In this document: piece by piece, positions 1-5,382 of the stretch
Numbering within the stretch: the stretch's first letter is position 1
Layout: the number at the start of each line of letters is the position of its first letter
NCBI GenBank assembly: GCA_949065595.1
Contig: CARSXK010000039.1
Location: forward strand, 1-6,161
Direction of reading: 5' to 3'
From: UBA5026 sp949065595
Lineage (GTDB): Bacteria; Bacillota_I; Bacilli_A; RF39; UBA660
DNA: 6,161 bases
Program-made: the position numbers and the translations under genes
Notes under the pieces: model-generated
What the model saw: the letters and a program-made list of their open reading frames with translations, nothing else
Database searches by the model: none
Told to the model about the DNA's origin: nothing

Positions 1-70
1 TTTATTTGGTTTTCATGATTTTTTTCTATATCTCCACACTTTGGCAACACTATCTCTATTTTCAATTTAG

Positions 71-99
71 TTGTCAAATTTTTTAAATTGCTCTATAAT
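71..99 (+). promoter_or_regulatory. Sigma-A-type promoter of tgt
   Basis: A -35 box TTGTCA (71-76; 5 of 6 consensus bases) is followed after exactly 17 bases by a perfect -10 box TATAAT (94-99). Transcription would begin near 105-107, just before the tgt ribosome-binding site, giving a very short leader. The long open frame extends back to a TTG at 71, but that TTG is the first part of the -35 box, so coding cannot start there from this promoter. Confidence 0.8.
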
Positions 100-118
100 G
101 AATTACGAGGTGTCATAC

Positions 119-1243
119 ATGAAAATAAAATACGATTTATTAAAAGTAGAGGGGAATACAAAGGCAAGAAGAGGAAAACTACATACAAATTATGGAACCT
201 ATGATACACCTATGTTTATGCCAGTGGGTACTTTAGCTAATGTAAAAACATTAACGCCAGAAGAATTAAAAGAAATGCATAGTGCAATTATTTTATCAAA
301 TACCTATCATTTGTGGTTACGTCCTGGAGCAGATATTGTCGAAAAAGCGGGAGGGTTACATCAATTTATGCATTATGATGGGCCTATTTTAACAGATAGC
401 GGTGGATTTCAAGTGTTTTCTTTGGCCAAAAACAAGAAAAAGGATATCGTAGAAGAGGGAGTTCACTTTAAAAGTCATTTAGATGGAAAAGATTTATTTT
501 TAACACCAGAATTATCAATTGAAATTCAAAATAAATTAGATAGTGATATCGCCATGAGTTTTGATGAATGTCCCCCTGCAAGTGCTAGTTATGAATATTT
601 AAAAAATAGTATAGAAAGAACACTTCGTTGGGCAAAACGGGGAAAAGATGTACATCGCAATGAAAGACAATCTTTGTTTGGAATTGTACAAGGTGGTGCG
701 TATGAAGATTTGCGAAAGTTTTCTGCAATCGAAACAGTAAAAATGGATTTTGATGGATATAGTATAGGTGGAGTAGCAAACGATGGAGAATCCAAAGAAG
801 ATATGTATAAAGCAATTGACTATTCTATCCCTTATTTACCAGAAGATAAACCTAGATATTTGATGGGGGTTGGGGAACCAATTGATATCATTGAAGGAGT
901 TATGCGTGGAATTGATTTATTTGACTGTGTATTACCAACGCGAATTGCTCGTCATGGAAATGCTTTTACCAAGTATGGAAAGATGAATATGAGAAATGCT
1001 AAATACAAAGAGGATTTTGGACCAATTGAACAGCATTGTGATTGTTATACTTGTAAACATTATAGTAAAGCATACATAAGACATTTAATTGTTTGTAATG
1101 AAGCGTTGGGTGGAAGATTATTATCAATTCACAATATTCGTTTTTTAATTCGTTTGACAGAGGAGTTGCGTGAGGCAATTGAACAGGATTGTTTATTGGA
1201 ATATCGAGAGCAATTTCTTCAAAACTATAGTAATCAAGGATGA
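119..1243 (+). CDS. tgt: tRNA-guanine(34) transglycosylase (Tgt)
   Basis: Tgt exchanges guanine 34 in the anticodon of tRNA-Asp, -Asn, -His and -Tyr for a queuine precursor (preQ1 in most bacteria) or queuine. It is cytosolic and uses a covalent Asp mechanism. The 374-residue product has the usual bacterial length. Visible motifs are TDSGGFQ (92-98, acid/base Asp93), FDEC (148-151), IVQGG (189-193), the nucleophile motif FDCVLPTR (268-275, Asp269) and a zinc site CxCxxC (Cys307, 309, 312) with His338. The ATG at 119 is chosen because GAGGTG (107-112) lies 6 bases upstream. The in-frame TTG at 71 and ATG at 98 fall inside the promoter. The substrate loop after GG (217-218) reads VANDGES, where typical preQ1 enzymes have LAVGEP: one residue longer and changed in sequence. 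Cys151, which bacterial enzymes keep, is present. The gene converges on the TIGR04086 gene and ends at a shared terminator. Confidence 0.97.
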   Translation: MKIKYDLLKVEGNTKARRGKLHTNYGTYDTPMFMPVGTLANVKTLTPEELKEMHSAIILSNTYHLWLRPGADIVEKAGGLHQFMHYDGPILTDSGGFQVFSLAKNKKKDIVEEGVHFKSHLDGKDLFLTPELSIEIQNKLDSDIAMSFDECPPASASYEYLKNSIERTLRWAKRGKDVHRNERQSLFGIVQGGAYEDLRKFSAIETVKMDFDGYSIGGVANDGESKEDMYKAIDYSIPYLPEDKPRYLMGVGEPIDIIEGVMRGIDLFDCVLPTRIARHGNAFTKYGKMNMRNAKYKEDFGPIEQHCDCYTCKHYSKAYIRHLIVCNEALGGRLLSIHNIRFLIRLTEELREAIEQDCLLEYREQFLQNYSNQG

Positions 1244-1300
1244 AGATATTCATTTTCATTCTATTAAAGTCGTTGTATCAGGTTGATTGTCCATAAAAAT

Positions 1301-1329
1301 AAGAGATAGATGTTATCTCTTTTGTTTTT
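1301..1329 (+). terminator. Bidirectional rho-independent terminator between tgt and the convergent membrane-protein gene
   Basis: A perfect 8-bp stem pairs AAGAGATA (1301-1308) with TATCTCTT (1314-1321) around a 5-base loop. On the plus strand TTGTTTTT follows, ending tgt transcripts. On the minus strand the stem is followed by ATTTTTATGG, so it can also end the opposing transcript. The stop codon of the minus-strand gene (TAA, 1315-1313) lies in the hairpin itself. Confidence 0.8.
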
Positions 1330-1690
1330 GTTCACTTTTATTAATTCCAATCATACTTCCAAACATGCAAGTGATTGTTAAAATTAAGTAGTAGATTAGA
1401 TTTTTTATTTCTAACTGATTTTTAAGACCCAAATAGTTGAATAAAATAATGAATACAAGAAAGAGGAGTGCTAGTTTAAGCCCTTCTAACCATCCTTTTT
1501 GTTGGCTTTTCTTTCCGATTAAAAAACCACCAATAAATAGAGTAAGAATGGGTCCTATGATTTCAAGAATAGTAACAGTTTTCTTTCCGATGATATTAAA
1601 ATAGTTGAAAAAAGTAATCAATAGTGTAAAAGATAATAAACTTGCTACCATTATGCCTATTATTTTTGCACTTGTTTTTAAATATTTCAT
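1313..1690 (-). CDS. TIGR04086-type (YrzE-like) four-helix membrane protein
   Basis: This encodes 125 residues, mostly hydrophobic, with four predicted membrane helices at about 10-31, 40-60, 70-87 and 99-116. A basic GKKSQQKG turn lies between helices 2 and 3, and the C-terminal tail is basic (KSEQKQKR). Length, helix pattern and the glycine-rich second helix (PILTLFIGGFLIGKK) fit the TIGR04086 family of small membrane proteins, which includes B. subtilis YrzE. The family has no established biochemical role. A strong AGGAGG (minus strand, 1702-1697) sits 6 bases before the ATG. I found no convincing promoter in the 74 bases shared with the divergent DUF421 gene. Its position between tgt and a DUF421 gene supports the call, although in B. 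subtilis, as I recall, it runs in the same direction as tgt. Confidence 0.75.
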   Translation of the reverse strand: MKYLKTSAKIIGIMVASLLSFTLLITFFNYFNIIGKKTVTILEIIGPILTLFIGGFLIGKKSQQKGWLEGLKLALLFLVFIILFNYLGLKNQLEIKNLIYYLILTITCMFGSMIGINKSEQKQKR

Positions 1691-1764
1691 ACGATTCCTC
1701 CTAATAAGGTATATGAAATTGAATAAAATAATATGATTGGCACATAAGAAAATGGGTGATTCAT

Positions 1765-2394
1765 ATGTACTTTATTTTGATGGCAAAAACATTATTCTTA
1801 TATTTTTTCATTATTTTTGTGTACCGTTTGATGGGAAAAAAAGAGATTGGTGAACTTGGGATCGGTGACTTGATTGTAACAGTTTTGGTTGCGGAATTGG
1901 CAGCGCTTTCGATAGAGGAGCCCAATAAGTCTATTTGGATTTCGGTTGTTCCTATTTTGGTTTTGGTTGCATCGGAAATTGCAATTAGTTATTTGAGCTT
2001 AAAAAGTGATAAATTTCGAAATTTTATTGATGGTCATCCAACCGTTATTATTAAAAATGGGAAAGTCAATTTTAGTGCGATGAGTAAACTACGTTATACA
2101 TTAGATGATTTGATTACACAATTACGTGGGGAAGGAATTAAAAGTATTGAGGAAGTCGATTATGCGGTTTTGGAAACGAGTGGCGATTTATCAGTTTTTC
2201 AAAATACGAAAGATTATCCATTGCCTATTATTTTAGATGGTGTGATTCAAGAAAAAATACTGCCAGAATTGAAAAAAGATAAGGAGTGGATATTGCATAT
2301 GCTCCAAAAACAAAATGTTACTCTTGAAAATGTATTTTATGCTTTTTATACTCAAAATAAATTATTTGTAATCAAAAAAGAGGAACTTTTATAA
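1765..2394 (+). CDS. DUF421 membrane protein (YrbG/YetF type)
   Basis: The 209-residue product has three N-terminal membrane helices (about 2-20, 35-50, 58-78) and then a cytosolic part typical of DUF421: GHPTVIIKNGK (90-100), LRYTLDDLITQLR (109-121) and AVLETSGDLSV (134-144). The short motif RLMGKKEIGELG after helix 1 is also characteristic. Function is not established for the family in general. DUF421 proteins are common in endospore formers, and some (the 2Duf type with an added DUF1657) alter spore germination. No DUF1657 is present here. I chose the ATG at 1765 because GGGTGAT (1754-1760) lies just upstream; the in-frame GTG at 1756 lies inside that site. Only a weak promoter (TTGAAT 1719-1724, CATAAG 1743-1748) is seen. 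The C-terminal third after about 165 is not distinctive. The gene is probably a YrbG orthologue by neighbourhood. Confidence 0.88.
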   Translation: MYFILMAKTLFLYFFIIFVYRLMGKKEIGELGIGDLIVTVLVAELAALSIEEPNKSIWISVVPILVLVASEIAISYLSLKSDKFRNFIDGHPTVIIKNGKVNFSAMSKLRYTLDDLITQLRGEGIKSIEEVDYAVLETSGDLSVFQNTKDYPLPIILDGVIQEKILPELKKDKEWILHMLQKQNVTLENVFYAFYTQNKLFVIKKEELL

Positions 2395-2401
2395 GTCTAT
2401 T

Positions 2402-2429
2402 TTGAAATACCACTTATCTATGATAAAAT
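2402..2429 (+). promoter_or_regulatory. Promoter of the COG2426 gene (extended -10)
   Basis: A -35 box TTGAAA (2402-2407) is followed after 16 bases by TAAAAT (2424-2429), preceded by TGA (2421-2423), which is an extended -10 element. It starts 8 bases after the DUF421 stop codon, so the COG2426 gene can be transcribed on its own. The start site would be near 2436, about 23 bases before the ATG. Confidence 0.65.
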
Positions 2430-2438
2430 ATTATCATA
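2419..2438. promoter_or_regulatory. Perfect 20-bp dyad over the -10 box (possible operator)
   Basis: TATGATAA (2419-2426) and TTATCATA (2431-2438) are exact reverse complements separated by AATA. The dyad covers the whole -10 region and reaches the predicted start site, where repressors often bind. AT-rich DNA produces chance dyads, but two 8-base arms placed exactly here are noteworthy. No cognate regulator is visible in the window. Confidence 0.4.
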
Positions 2439-2458
2439 TGATGTAAGGGTGATTGATT

Positions 2459-2974
2459 ATGGTAGAAAATTTAGTGGAATCTTTTTTGAATTTATTGAGT
2501 GGAATTAGTAATATTCCATTTGGAAAAGAGTTAACAATTTTTTTAATTTCTTGTTTTCCTATTTTAGAATTAAGAGGTGGAATTCTTGCGGCAAGTTTGT
2601 TGAATGTAAATCCTGTGGTTGCTTTTCTTGTATGTTTGATTGGAAATATTCTCCCTATTCCATTTATTTTATGGTTTATCACACCCCTTTTTGATCGACT
2701 TAAAAAATGGAAACGAGTGGAACCTTTGATTACAAAATTAGAACATAAAGCACTTGCTAAAAAAGAAAAAATTGAACACGTTCAGTTTTGGGGCCTTTTG
2801 TTCTTCGTAGGAATTCCGTTGCCTGGAACTGGAGCATGGACTGGAACCTTGATTGCATCCATGATTGATATGGATAAGAAAAAAGCCTTGCTTGCTTCCA
2901 TTTTAGGTGTAGTACTTGCAGGGGTGATTATGCTTGTGATGTCCTATGGGATTTTGGGATTGGTGCTACATTAA
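2459..2974 (+). CDS. COG2426 / PF06695 'small multidrug export' membrane protein (VTT/DedA-related)
   Basis: This encodes 171 residues with hydrophobic segments at about 23-34, 41-50, 52-79, 108-135 and 143-168. Two glycine/proline-rich segments look like re-entrant loops: PILELRGG (34-41, with Glu37 and Arg39) and GIPLPGTGAWTG (118-129). These are hallmarks of PF06695 (Sm_multidrug_ex), a family related in fold to the DedA/VTT superfamily, several members of which move lipids across membranes. The 'multidrug export' name is inherited and weakly supported; the substrate is unknown. The basic amphipathic stretch at 80-106 separates the two halves. AAGGGTGA (2445-2452) lies 6 bases before the ATG at 2459, so I prefer it to the in-frame TTG at 2453. 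It follows the DUF421 gene by 64 bases with its own promoter and a possible operator. Confidence 0.88.
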   Translation: MVENLVESFLNLLSGISNIPFGKELTIFLISCFPILELRGGILAASLLNVNPVVAFLVCLIGNILPIPFILWFITPLFDRLKKWKRVEPLITKLEHKALAKKEKIEHVQFWGLLFFVGIPLPGTGAWTGTLIASMIDMDKKKALLASILGVVLAGVIMLVMSYGILGLVLH

Positions 2975-3054
2975 GTCTTGGGGCCTTTTATTGTTATTCT
3001 GTCTATTTATGAGATGTTTTATAAGAAGGATTTATTTAGAAATATTTATAATGA

Positions 3055-3109
3055 ACAAATGAAAACCACCTAGGATGATACTTAAGTGGTTTTCATTTGT
3101 ACAATTTTT
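3055..3109 (+). terminator. Long hairpin downstream of the COG2426 gene, probable terminator
   Basis: Fifteen bases (3055-3069, ACAAATGAAAACCAC) pair perfectly with 3086-3100. After one C/A mismatch, four further inner pairs (one of them G-U) can form, leaving a 6-base loop at 3075-3080. Five T residues follow at 3105-3109, four bases past the stem, so the plus-strand tail is modest. On the minus strand there is no good T tract, although the hairpin lies 15 bases past the stop of the collagen-like remnant. It separates the two converging units. Confidence 0.65.
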
Positions 3110-3114
3110 ATACT

Positions 3115-3603
3115 TTAATTTACTAATATTTTTTTCAATATTAGTGATCCCATGGATATAGTAACTGAACTTGCATTATTGTTTGTGATAATGACAATTA
3201 AATCTTCGTCGGCACTAAAATTAATGATTCTTGTTTCTGAAAAATGCATACATTCTGTTCCTTTCGGTAAAACGATAGTCATGCCTTCAACGGGTTGGGA
3301 AAATCCACCCCCCAAACTTTCTTGCAATGAAACCGTTATATTATTTTGAAATGATCCATTGGCTTCTATTTTTCCACAAAATGTGACTTCATAAGTTCCT
3401 GAATGAACGCTTAATTGATTTCCATTAGCAGAAAATTCTCCATTTGAATTAAATGTTTTGGTATCTTGTATGGCAAGATGATTATTAGTAATAGATGAAC
3501 TATAGTTAACGTAGCATATTGGTGGATTAGGCCCAGTAGGACCAGTTGCTACATAACAAGATTTCTTTAAAAACTCAAATCGTAAAAATAGCTTTCTAAT
3601 TTC
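3115..3603 (-). pseudogene. 5'-truncated collagen-like protein gene (BclA-like C-terminal domain)
   Basis: The frame is open on the minus strand from a stop at 3606-3604 down to TAA at 3117-3115 (162 codons) but has no ATG or GTG. The first possible start is a TTG at 3327, inside the domain. From about 3558 it reads CYVATGPTGPNPP, the end of a Cys-led collagen-like GXY stretch. A beta-rich domain of about 135 residues follows (for example SGTYEVTFCGKIEANGS, VEGMTIVLPKG and the final VTISMGSLILKKI). This layout matches the C1q/TNF-like C-terminal domains of exosporium and other surface collagen-like proteins of Bacillota. Only two GXY units remain. Codons 3603-3559 overlap the end of the neighbouring transposase remnant in another frame and look unrelated to the family. 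I infer that the 5' end was lost when the insertion sequence arrived or during later deletion. Confidence 0.7.
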
Positions 3604-3626
3604 TTATAAAATAGAACTTTAAAAAG

Positions 3627-3655
3627 CTTTTGCCATAGGAAAAAATCATGAAAAA
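3627..3655. repeat. Copy A of a rearranged repeat inside the ISAs1 remnant
   Basis: CTTTTGCCAT (3627-3636) is a direct copy of 4013-4022. The following bases, 3636-3655 (TAGG, six A, TCATG, five A), are the reverse complement of 3994-4012 apart from one extra A. It encodes the foreign insert in the transposase remnant, so it appears to be secondary. Confidence 0.7.
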
Positions 3656-3993
3656 GCATTGGAACCACATAATCTCCTTTTTTATCAATTACAAATTTTA
3701 TATTTTCTTTTTGGAGATTTAATGTATCCCAAGTGATAATGGTATCTTTAATCGTTTTAAAATAATAGAAATGGTAGTGAAGAGTTAGTTTTATCAAGAA
3801 TCATTTCACTAGCTAAAAATATTCCATATTTATTAGAATAGGCATTTAAGACGTTTAGAGATTTTTGCTTTTCATAAAAATCTGTTAAGATTGTTTCTAA
3901 TTCTTTAGGATGAATAGGTGAGAAAATTCTTTCATAAGTTTGGATAGAAGGAACACCACCAGTCATAAGAAGAAAAGGGCGAAATCAATCATA

Positions 3994-4022
3994 TTTTTCA
4001 TGATTTTTCCTACTTTTGCCAT
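3994..4022. repeat. Copy B of the rearranged repeat, at the 5' end of the ISAs1 remnant
   Basis: TTTTTCATGATTTTTCCTA (3994-4012) is inverted relative to 3636-3655, and CTTTTGCCAT (4013-4022) is direct relative to 3627-3636. On the minus strand this copy carries the start region (ATGs at 4022 and 4001) of the transposase remnant, so it is probably the source of copy A. Confidence 0.7.
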
Positions 4023-4030
4023 CTGTTCTA

Positions 4031-4059
4031 TTTACAAAAAAAAATATATATTGTAATAT
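4031..4059 (+). promoter_or_regulatory. Candidate promoter of the 271-residue gene
   Basis: TTTACA (4031-4036; 5 of 6) lies 17 bases before TAATAT (4054-4059; 4 of 6). The octamer TGTAATAT occurs twice, at 4052-4059 and 4061-4068, so a second -10 position is possible. ATATATT (4046-4052) and AATATAT (4055-4061) form a dyad around GT, but it is nearly pure AT and carries little information. Confidence 0.45.
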
Positions 4060-4091
4060 ATGTAATATCTATTTTACGAGGGGGAATTATT

Positions 4092-4907
4092 ATGTGTCGT
4101 AATGAAATGATGACAAGAAAAAAATTAATGGAGGAACTTAAGGCTTATAATGGTATACTATCTGATTTTATAATGAAGTATTTAACTTCTTTAATTAATT
4201 TAGAATTTTCAGCAATTAGAGGTGAAAATATTACAGAAGCTCAAAGAAAAATATTAAGTGGAATCGATATTTATAAAGATATAGCAATCTATAATATATG
4301 TGCAAGAGCAAATAAGATTTTTTATAGACAAAGAGAATCTGGTAATTTTGTCAGTAGTAATTTTCCAAACGAAGTGTCTTATGGTATTAAGTTATCTGGT
4401 AATTATAAATTTGGTCCAACTACAAATTTATTTTGGTATAAAAATGCAGAAACTCCATGTGAGTATAAAACAGTACAAATTGGAAAGATATATTTATTTC
4501 AAACAATATGGAGTGAAGAAAAAAGAATTTTAGAAATGGATAGAATAAGCAAAAAAATAATTGAATTGCATAAAGAATATGAAGCGTGTGATCGTCAATA
4601 TAGGAAAAAATATATAATACCCAGTAGTATTAAAAAATACGAATCAATTTTATCAGAGTTAACAAATCGACATCAGCCTAGTGAAACACAAGAAAAAATA
4701 ATGGAAATAACTTCACGTATTCATAACTTGTTTATGGATGATTATGGATTAAGTGAAAATGATTTTGAAGAAATACACCCAGAAATAGAATGTAGATTAA
4801 TAGGCGATGAATTTATGCAAGAATACAAGCAAACTAGTGAAATGGAAAAAGTATTGGTTAAAAAATATCCGAATTTAGTTATTGAAAGGAATGTTACTTA
4901 TTTATAA
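4092..4907 (+). CDS. Unassigned 271-residue soluble protein in the accessory region
   Basis: I do not recognise this family. The product has no signal peptide and no membrane segment, is rich in Lys, Glu and Ile, and looks cytosolic. An N-terminal part of about 80 residues looks helical (KKLMEELKAYNGILSDFIMK onward). A middle part (about 85-135) is rich in Gly, Asn and aromatics and looks beta-like (YGIKLSGNYKFGPTTNLFW). A charged helical part follows (about 140-250: SEEKRILEMDRISKKIIELH and later EKIMEITSRIH), possibly coiled coil. GAGGGGG (4078-4084) lies 7 bases before the ATG, and a candidate promoter lies upstream, so it is probably expressed as a single gene. ATA isoleucine codons are commoner than in tgt, which mostly uses ATT, consistent with different ancestry. 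It sits between an insertion-sequence remnant and a serine recombinase, so it may be cargo of a mobile element. Coding status looks sound; function is unknown. Confidence 0.75.
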   Translation: MCRNEMMTRKKLMEELKAYNGILSDFIMKYLTSLINLEFSAIRGENITEAQRKILSGIDIYKDIAIYNICARANKIFYRQRESGNFVSSNFPNEVSYGIKLSGNYKFGPTTNLFWYKNAETPCEYKTVQIGKIYLFQTIWSEEKRILEMDRISKKIIELHKEYEACDRQYRKKYIIPSSIKKYESILSELTNRHQPSETQEKIMEITSRIHNLFMDDYGLSENDFEEIHPEIECRLIGDEFMQEYKQTSEMEKVLVKKYPNLVIERNVTYL

Positions 4908-5054
4908 AAAGTGTTATATCGGATAAGATAGTAATAAGTAATGAATAAAATTTATTATACCTAAAACGACTAAAAGTTGAGATTTTATTATTAGTATCAA
5001 ATGAAAAATAGAATGAACAGGGATTAAAAAAGTATAAGATAAAGCTTTTGTTTT
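4908..5054. other. AT-rich spacer without recognisable features
   Basis: I see no coding frame of note, no RNA gene and no convincing terminator for the preceding 271-residue gene. Short A and T tracts are frequent. The downstream part of this gap (5055-5152) carries promoter and leader candidates, listed separately. An attachment site for the recombinase could lie here but cannot be recognised without a comparison genome. Confidence 0.5.
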
Positions 5055-5096
5055 TTGATAAAGAAATTTAAAAAGATAGAATTTATATGCTATATT
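5055..5096 (+). promoter_or_regulatory. Candidate promoters for the helper ORF and recombinase
   Basis: Two overlapping candidates exist. The first is TTGATA (5055-5060), a 16-base spacer and TAGAAT (5077-5082). The second is an extended -10 box TGCTATATT (5088-5096) with no clear -35. Either would start a leader of roughly 50-65 bases before the helper ORF and contains the hairpin at 5113-5129. Confidence 0.45.
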
Positions 5097-5112
5097 AGGA
5101 ATAGATTTAACT

Positions 5113-5132
5113 AAAACTAATATAGTTTTTTT
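5113..5132 (+). terminator. AT-only hairpin plus T tract in the leader upstream of the helper ORF
   Basis: AAAACTA (5113-5119) pairs with TAGTTTT (5123-5129) around ATA, and TTT continues the T run to 5132. With a single G-C pair the stem is weak. It lies between the candidate promoters and the ribosome-binding site at 5137-5145. It could be a weak terminator for upstream transcription, a leader attenuator, or chance in AT-rich DNA. Confidence 0.3.
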
Positions 5133-5136
5133 ATTT

Positions 5137-5145
5137 GAAAGGGGG
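5137..5145 (+). promoter_or_regulatory. Strong ribosome-binding site before an ATA codon
   Basis: GAAAGGGGG (5137-5145) is the same kind of site as GAGGGGG before the gene at 4092. The next sense codon at the standard 7-base spacing is ATA (5153). An in-frame TAA (5147-5149) just upstream rules out an earlier start. The site is therefore the main evidence that the 54-codon frame that follows is, or was, translated. Confidence 0.6.
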
Positions 5146-5152
5146 TTAAATT

Positions 5153-5317
5153 ATAGATAATAAAAAGGTTAAAAAATGTAATTATATATATTCAGAAGAA
5201 TTTAAAACAAACAAAGAAAATCCAACAGAAAATGAATTGAAAGATATATTTAATAGAAAGTTTTTTAAAACAGTTATTAAAATAGAAAAATCTACTTATG
5301 GGGGCTGTAATGTTTAA
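5153..5317 (+). CDS. 54-codon helper ORF upstream of the serine recombinase, with ATA at the start position
   Basis: This frame gives 54 charged residues, with KENPTENELKDIFNRKFFK (about 21-39), a short hydrophobic helix (VIKIE) and a C-terminal STYGGCNV before TAA. Small ORFs with an 'xxIFNxKLxKxIxxxE' core commonly sit just before large serine recombinases in elements of Bacillota. I know them only as a recurring pattern without a proven role. The frame, composition and preceding ribosome-binding site support a real gene. There is no ATG, GTG or TTG at the start. The position holds ATA (5153-5155), with ATT (5150-5152) as another near-cognate. It is either a decayed ATG (one G-to-A change) or inefficiently initiated. 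It ends 65 bases before the recombinase ATG, so the two would share a transcript. It could equally be called a pseudogene. Confidence 0.5.
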   Translation: MDNKKVKKCNYIYSEEFKTNKENPTENELKDIFNRKFFKTVIKIEKSTYGGCNV

Positions 5318-5328
5318 GATAGCACGTT

Positions 5329-5354
5329 ATAACTTTATTGTGGAAGTTATTTTT
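5329..5354 (+). other. Short hairpin between the helper ORF and the recombinase
   Basis: ATAACTT (5329-5335) pairs with AAGTTAT (5344-5350) around an 8-base loop, followed by TTTT. It resembles a weak terminator or a regulatory hairpin 13 bases before the recombinase ribosome-binding site (5367-5372). The stem has only one G-C pair, so it may be fortuitous. Confidence 0.25.
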
Positions 5355-5382
5355 ACGATTAAAAATAAGGAGACGTGTTTTT

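Larger units (their letters stand above)
3567..4022 (-). pseudogene. Degenerate ISAs1-family (H-repeat / DDE_Tnp_1-associated) transposase
   Basis: Three minus-strand pieces in shifted frames join into one transposase. From an ATG at 4022 the frame reads to a TGA at 3965-3963 (ending KNMIDFALFFL). A second frame from 3966 continues GGVPSIQTYERIFSPIHPKE, the usual GIPSHDTFxRVFSxxDPxE region of the DDE_Tnp_1-associated domain. It runs into LNVLNAYSNKYGIFLASEMI and LDKTN, the conserved hALHLVSAY / DEKSNEI block. A third frame (below about 3790) gives DTIITWDTLNLQKENI and KKGDYVV, matching the family's 'VTIDAxxTQKEIAxxIxxxGGDYVLALKGNQ', then FYKKLESYF. The first catalytic Asp region (normally before LHLVSA) is deleted in frame. 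KGNQ is replaced by an unrelated insert (PMLFHDFFLWQKLFK), and the whole C-terminal third is absent. At least two frameshifts plus these deletions make it inactive. Family assignment rests on remembered motifs. Confidence 0.82.

Noticed and set aside
1..40. T run at 19-25 after GGTTTTCAT, possibly the end of an upstream gene's terminator
   Set aside because: The other arm would lie outside the window, so no hairpin can be shown.
585..1259. Minus-strand open frames opposite tgt
   Set aside because: They are shadows of the strongly supported tgt gene, have no ribosome-binding site and give low-complexity products.
2434..2682. Minus-strand open frame opposite the COG2426 gene
   Set aside because: It is the antisense of a conserved membrane protein with clear family motifs.
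3152..3349. 65-codon plus-strand open frame
   Set aside because: It lies opposite the collagen-like remnant, whose minus-strand product has clear family features. No ribosome-binding site precedes it.
4041..4068. AT dyad and TGTAATAT repeat as a possible operator or origin-like element
   Set aside because: It is almost pure A/T with very low information. It is better read as part of the promoter region.
4300..4533. 77-codon second frame within the unassigned gene
   Set aside because: It overlaps a longer frame that has a good ribosome-binding site. Its product has no recognisable features.
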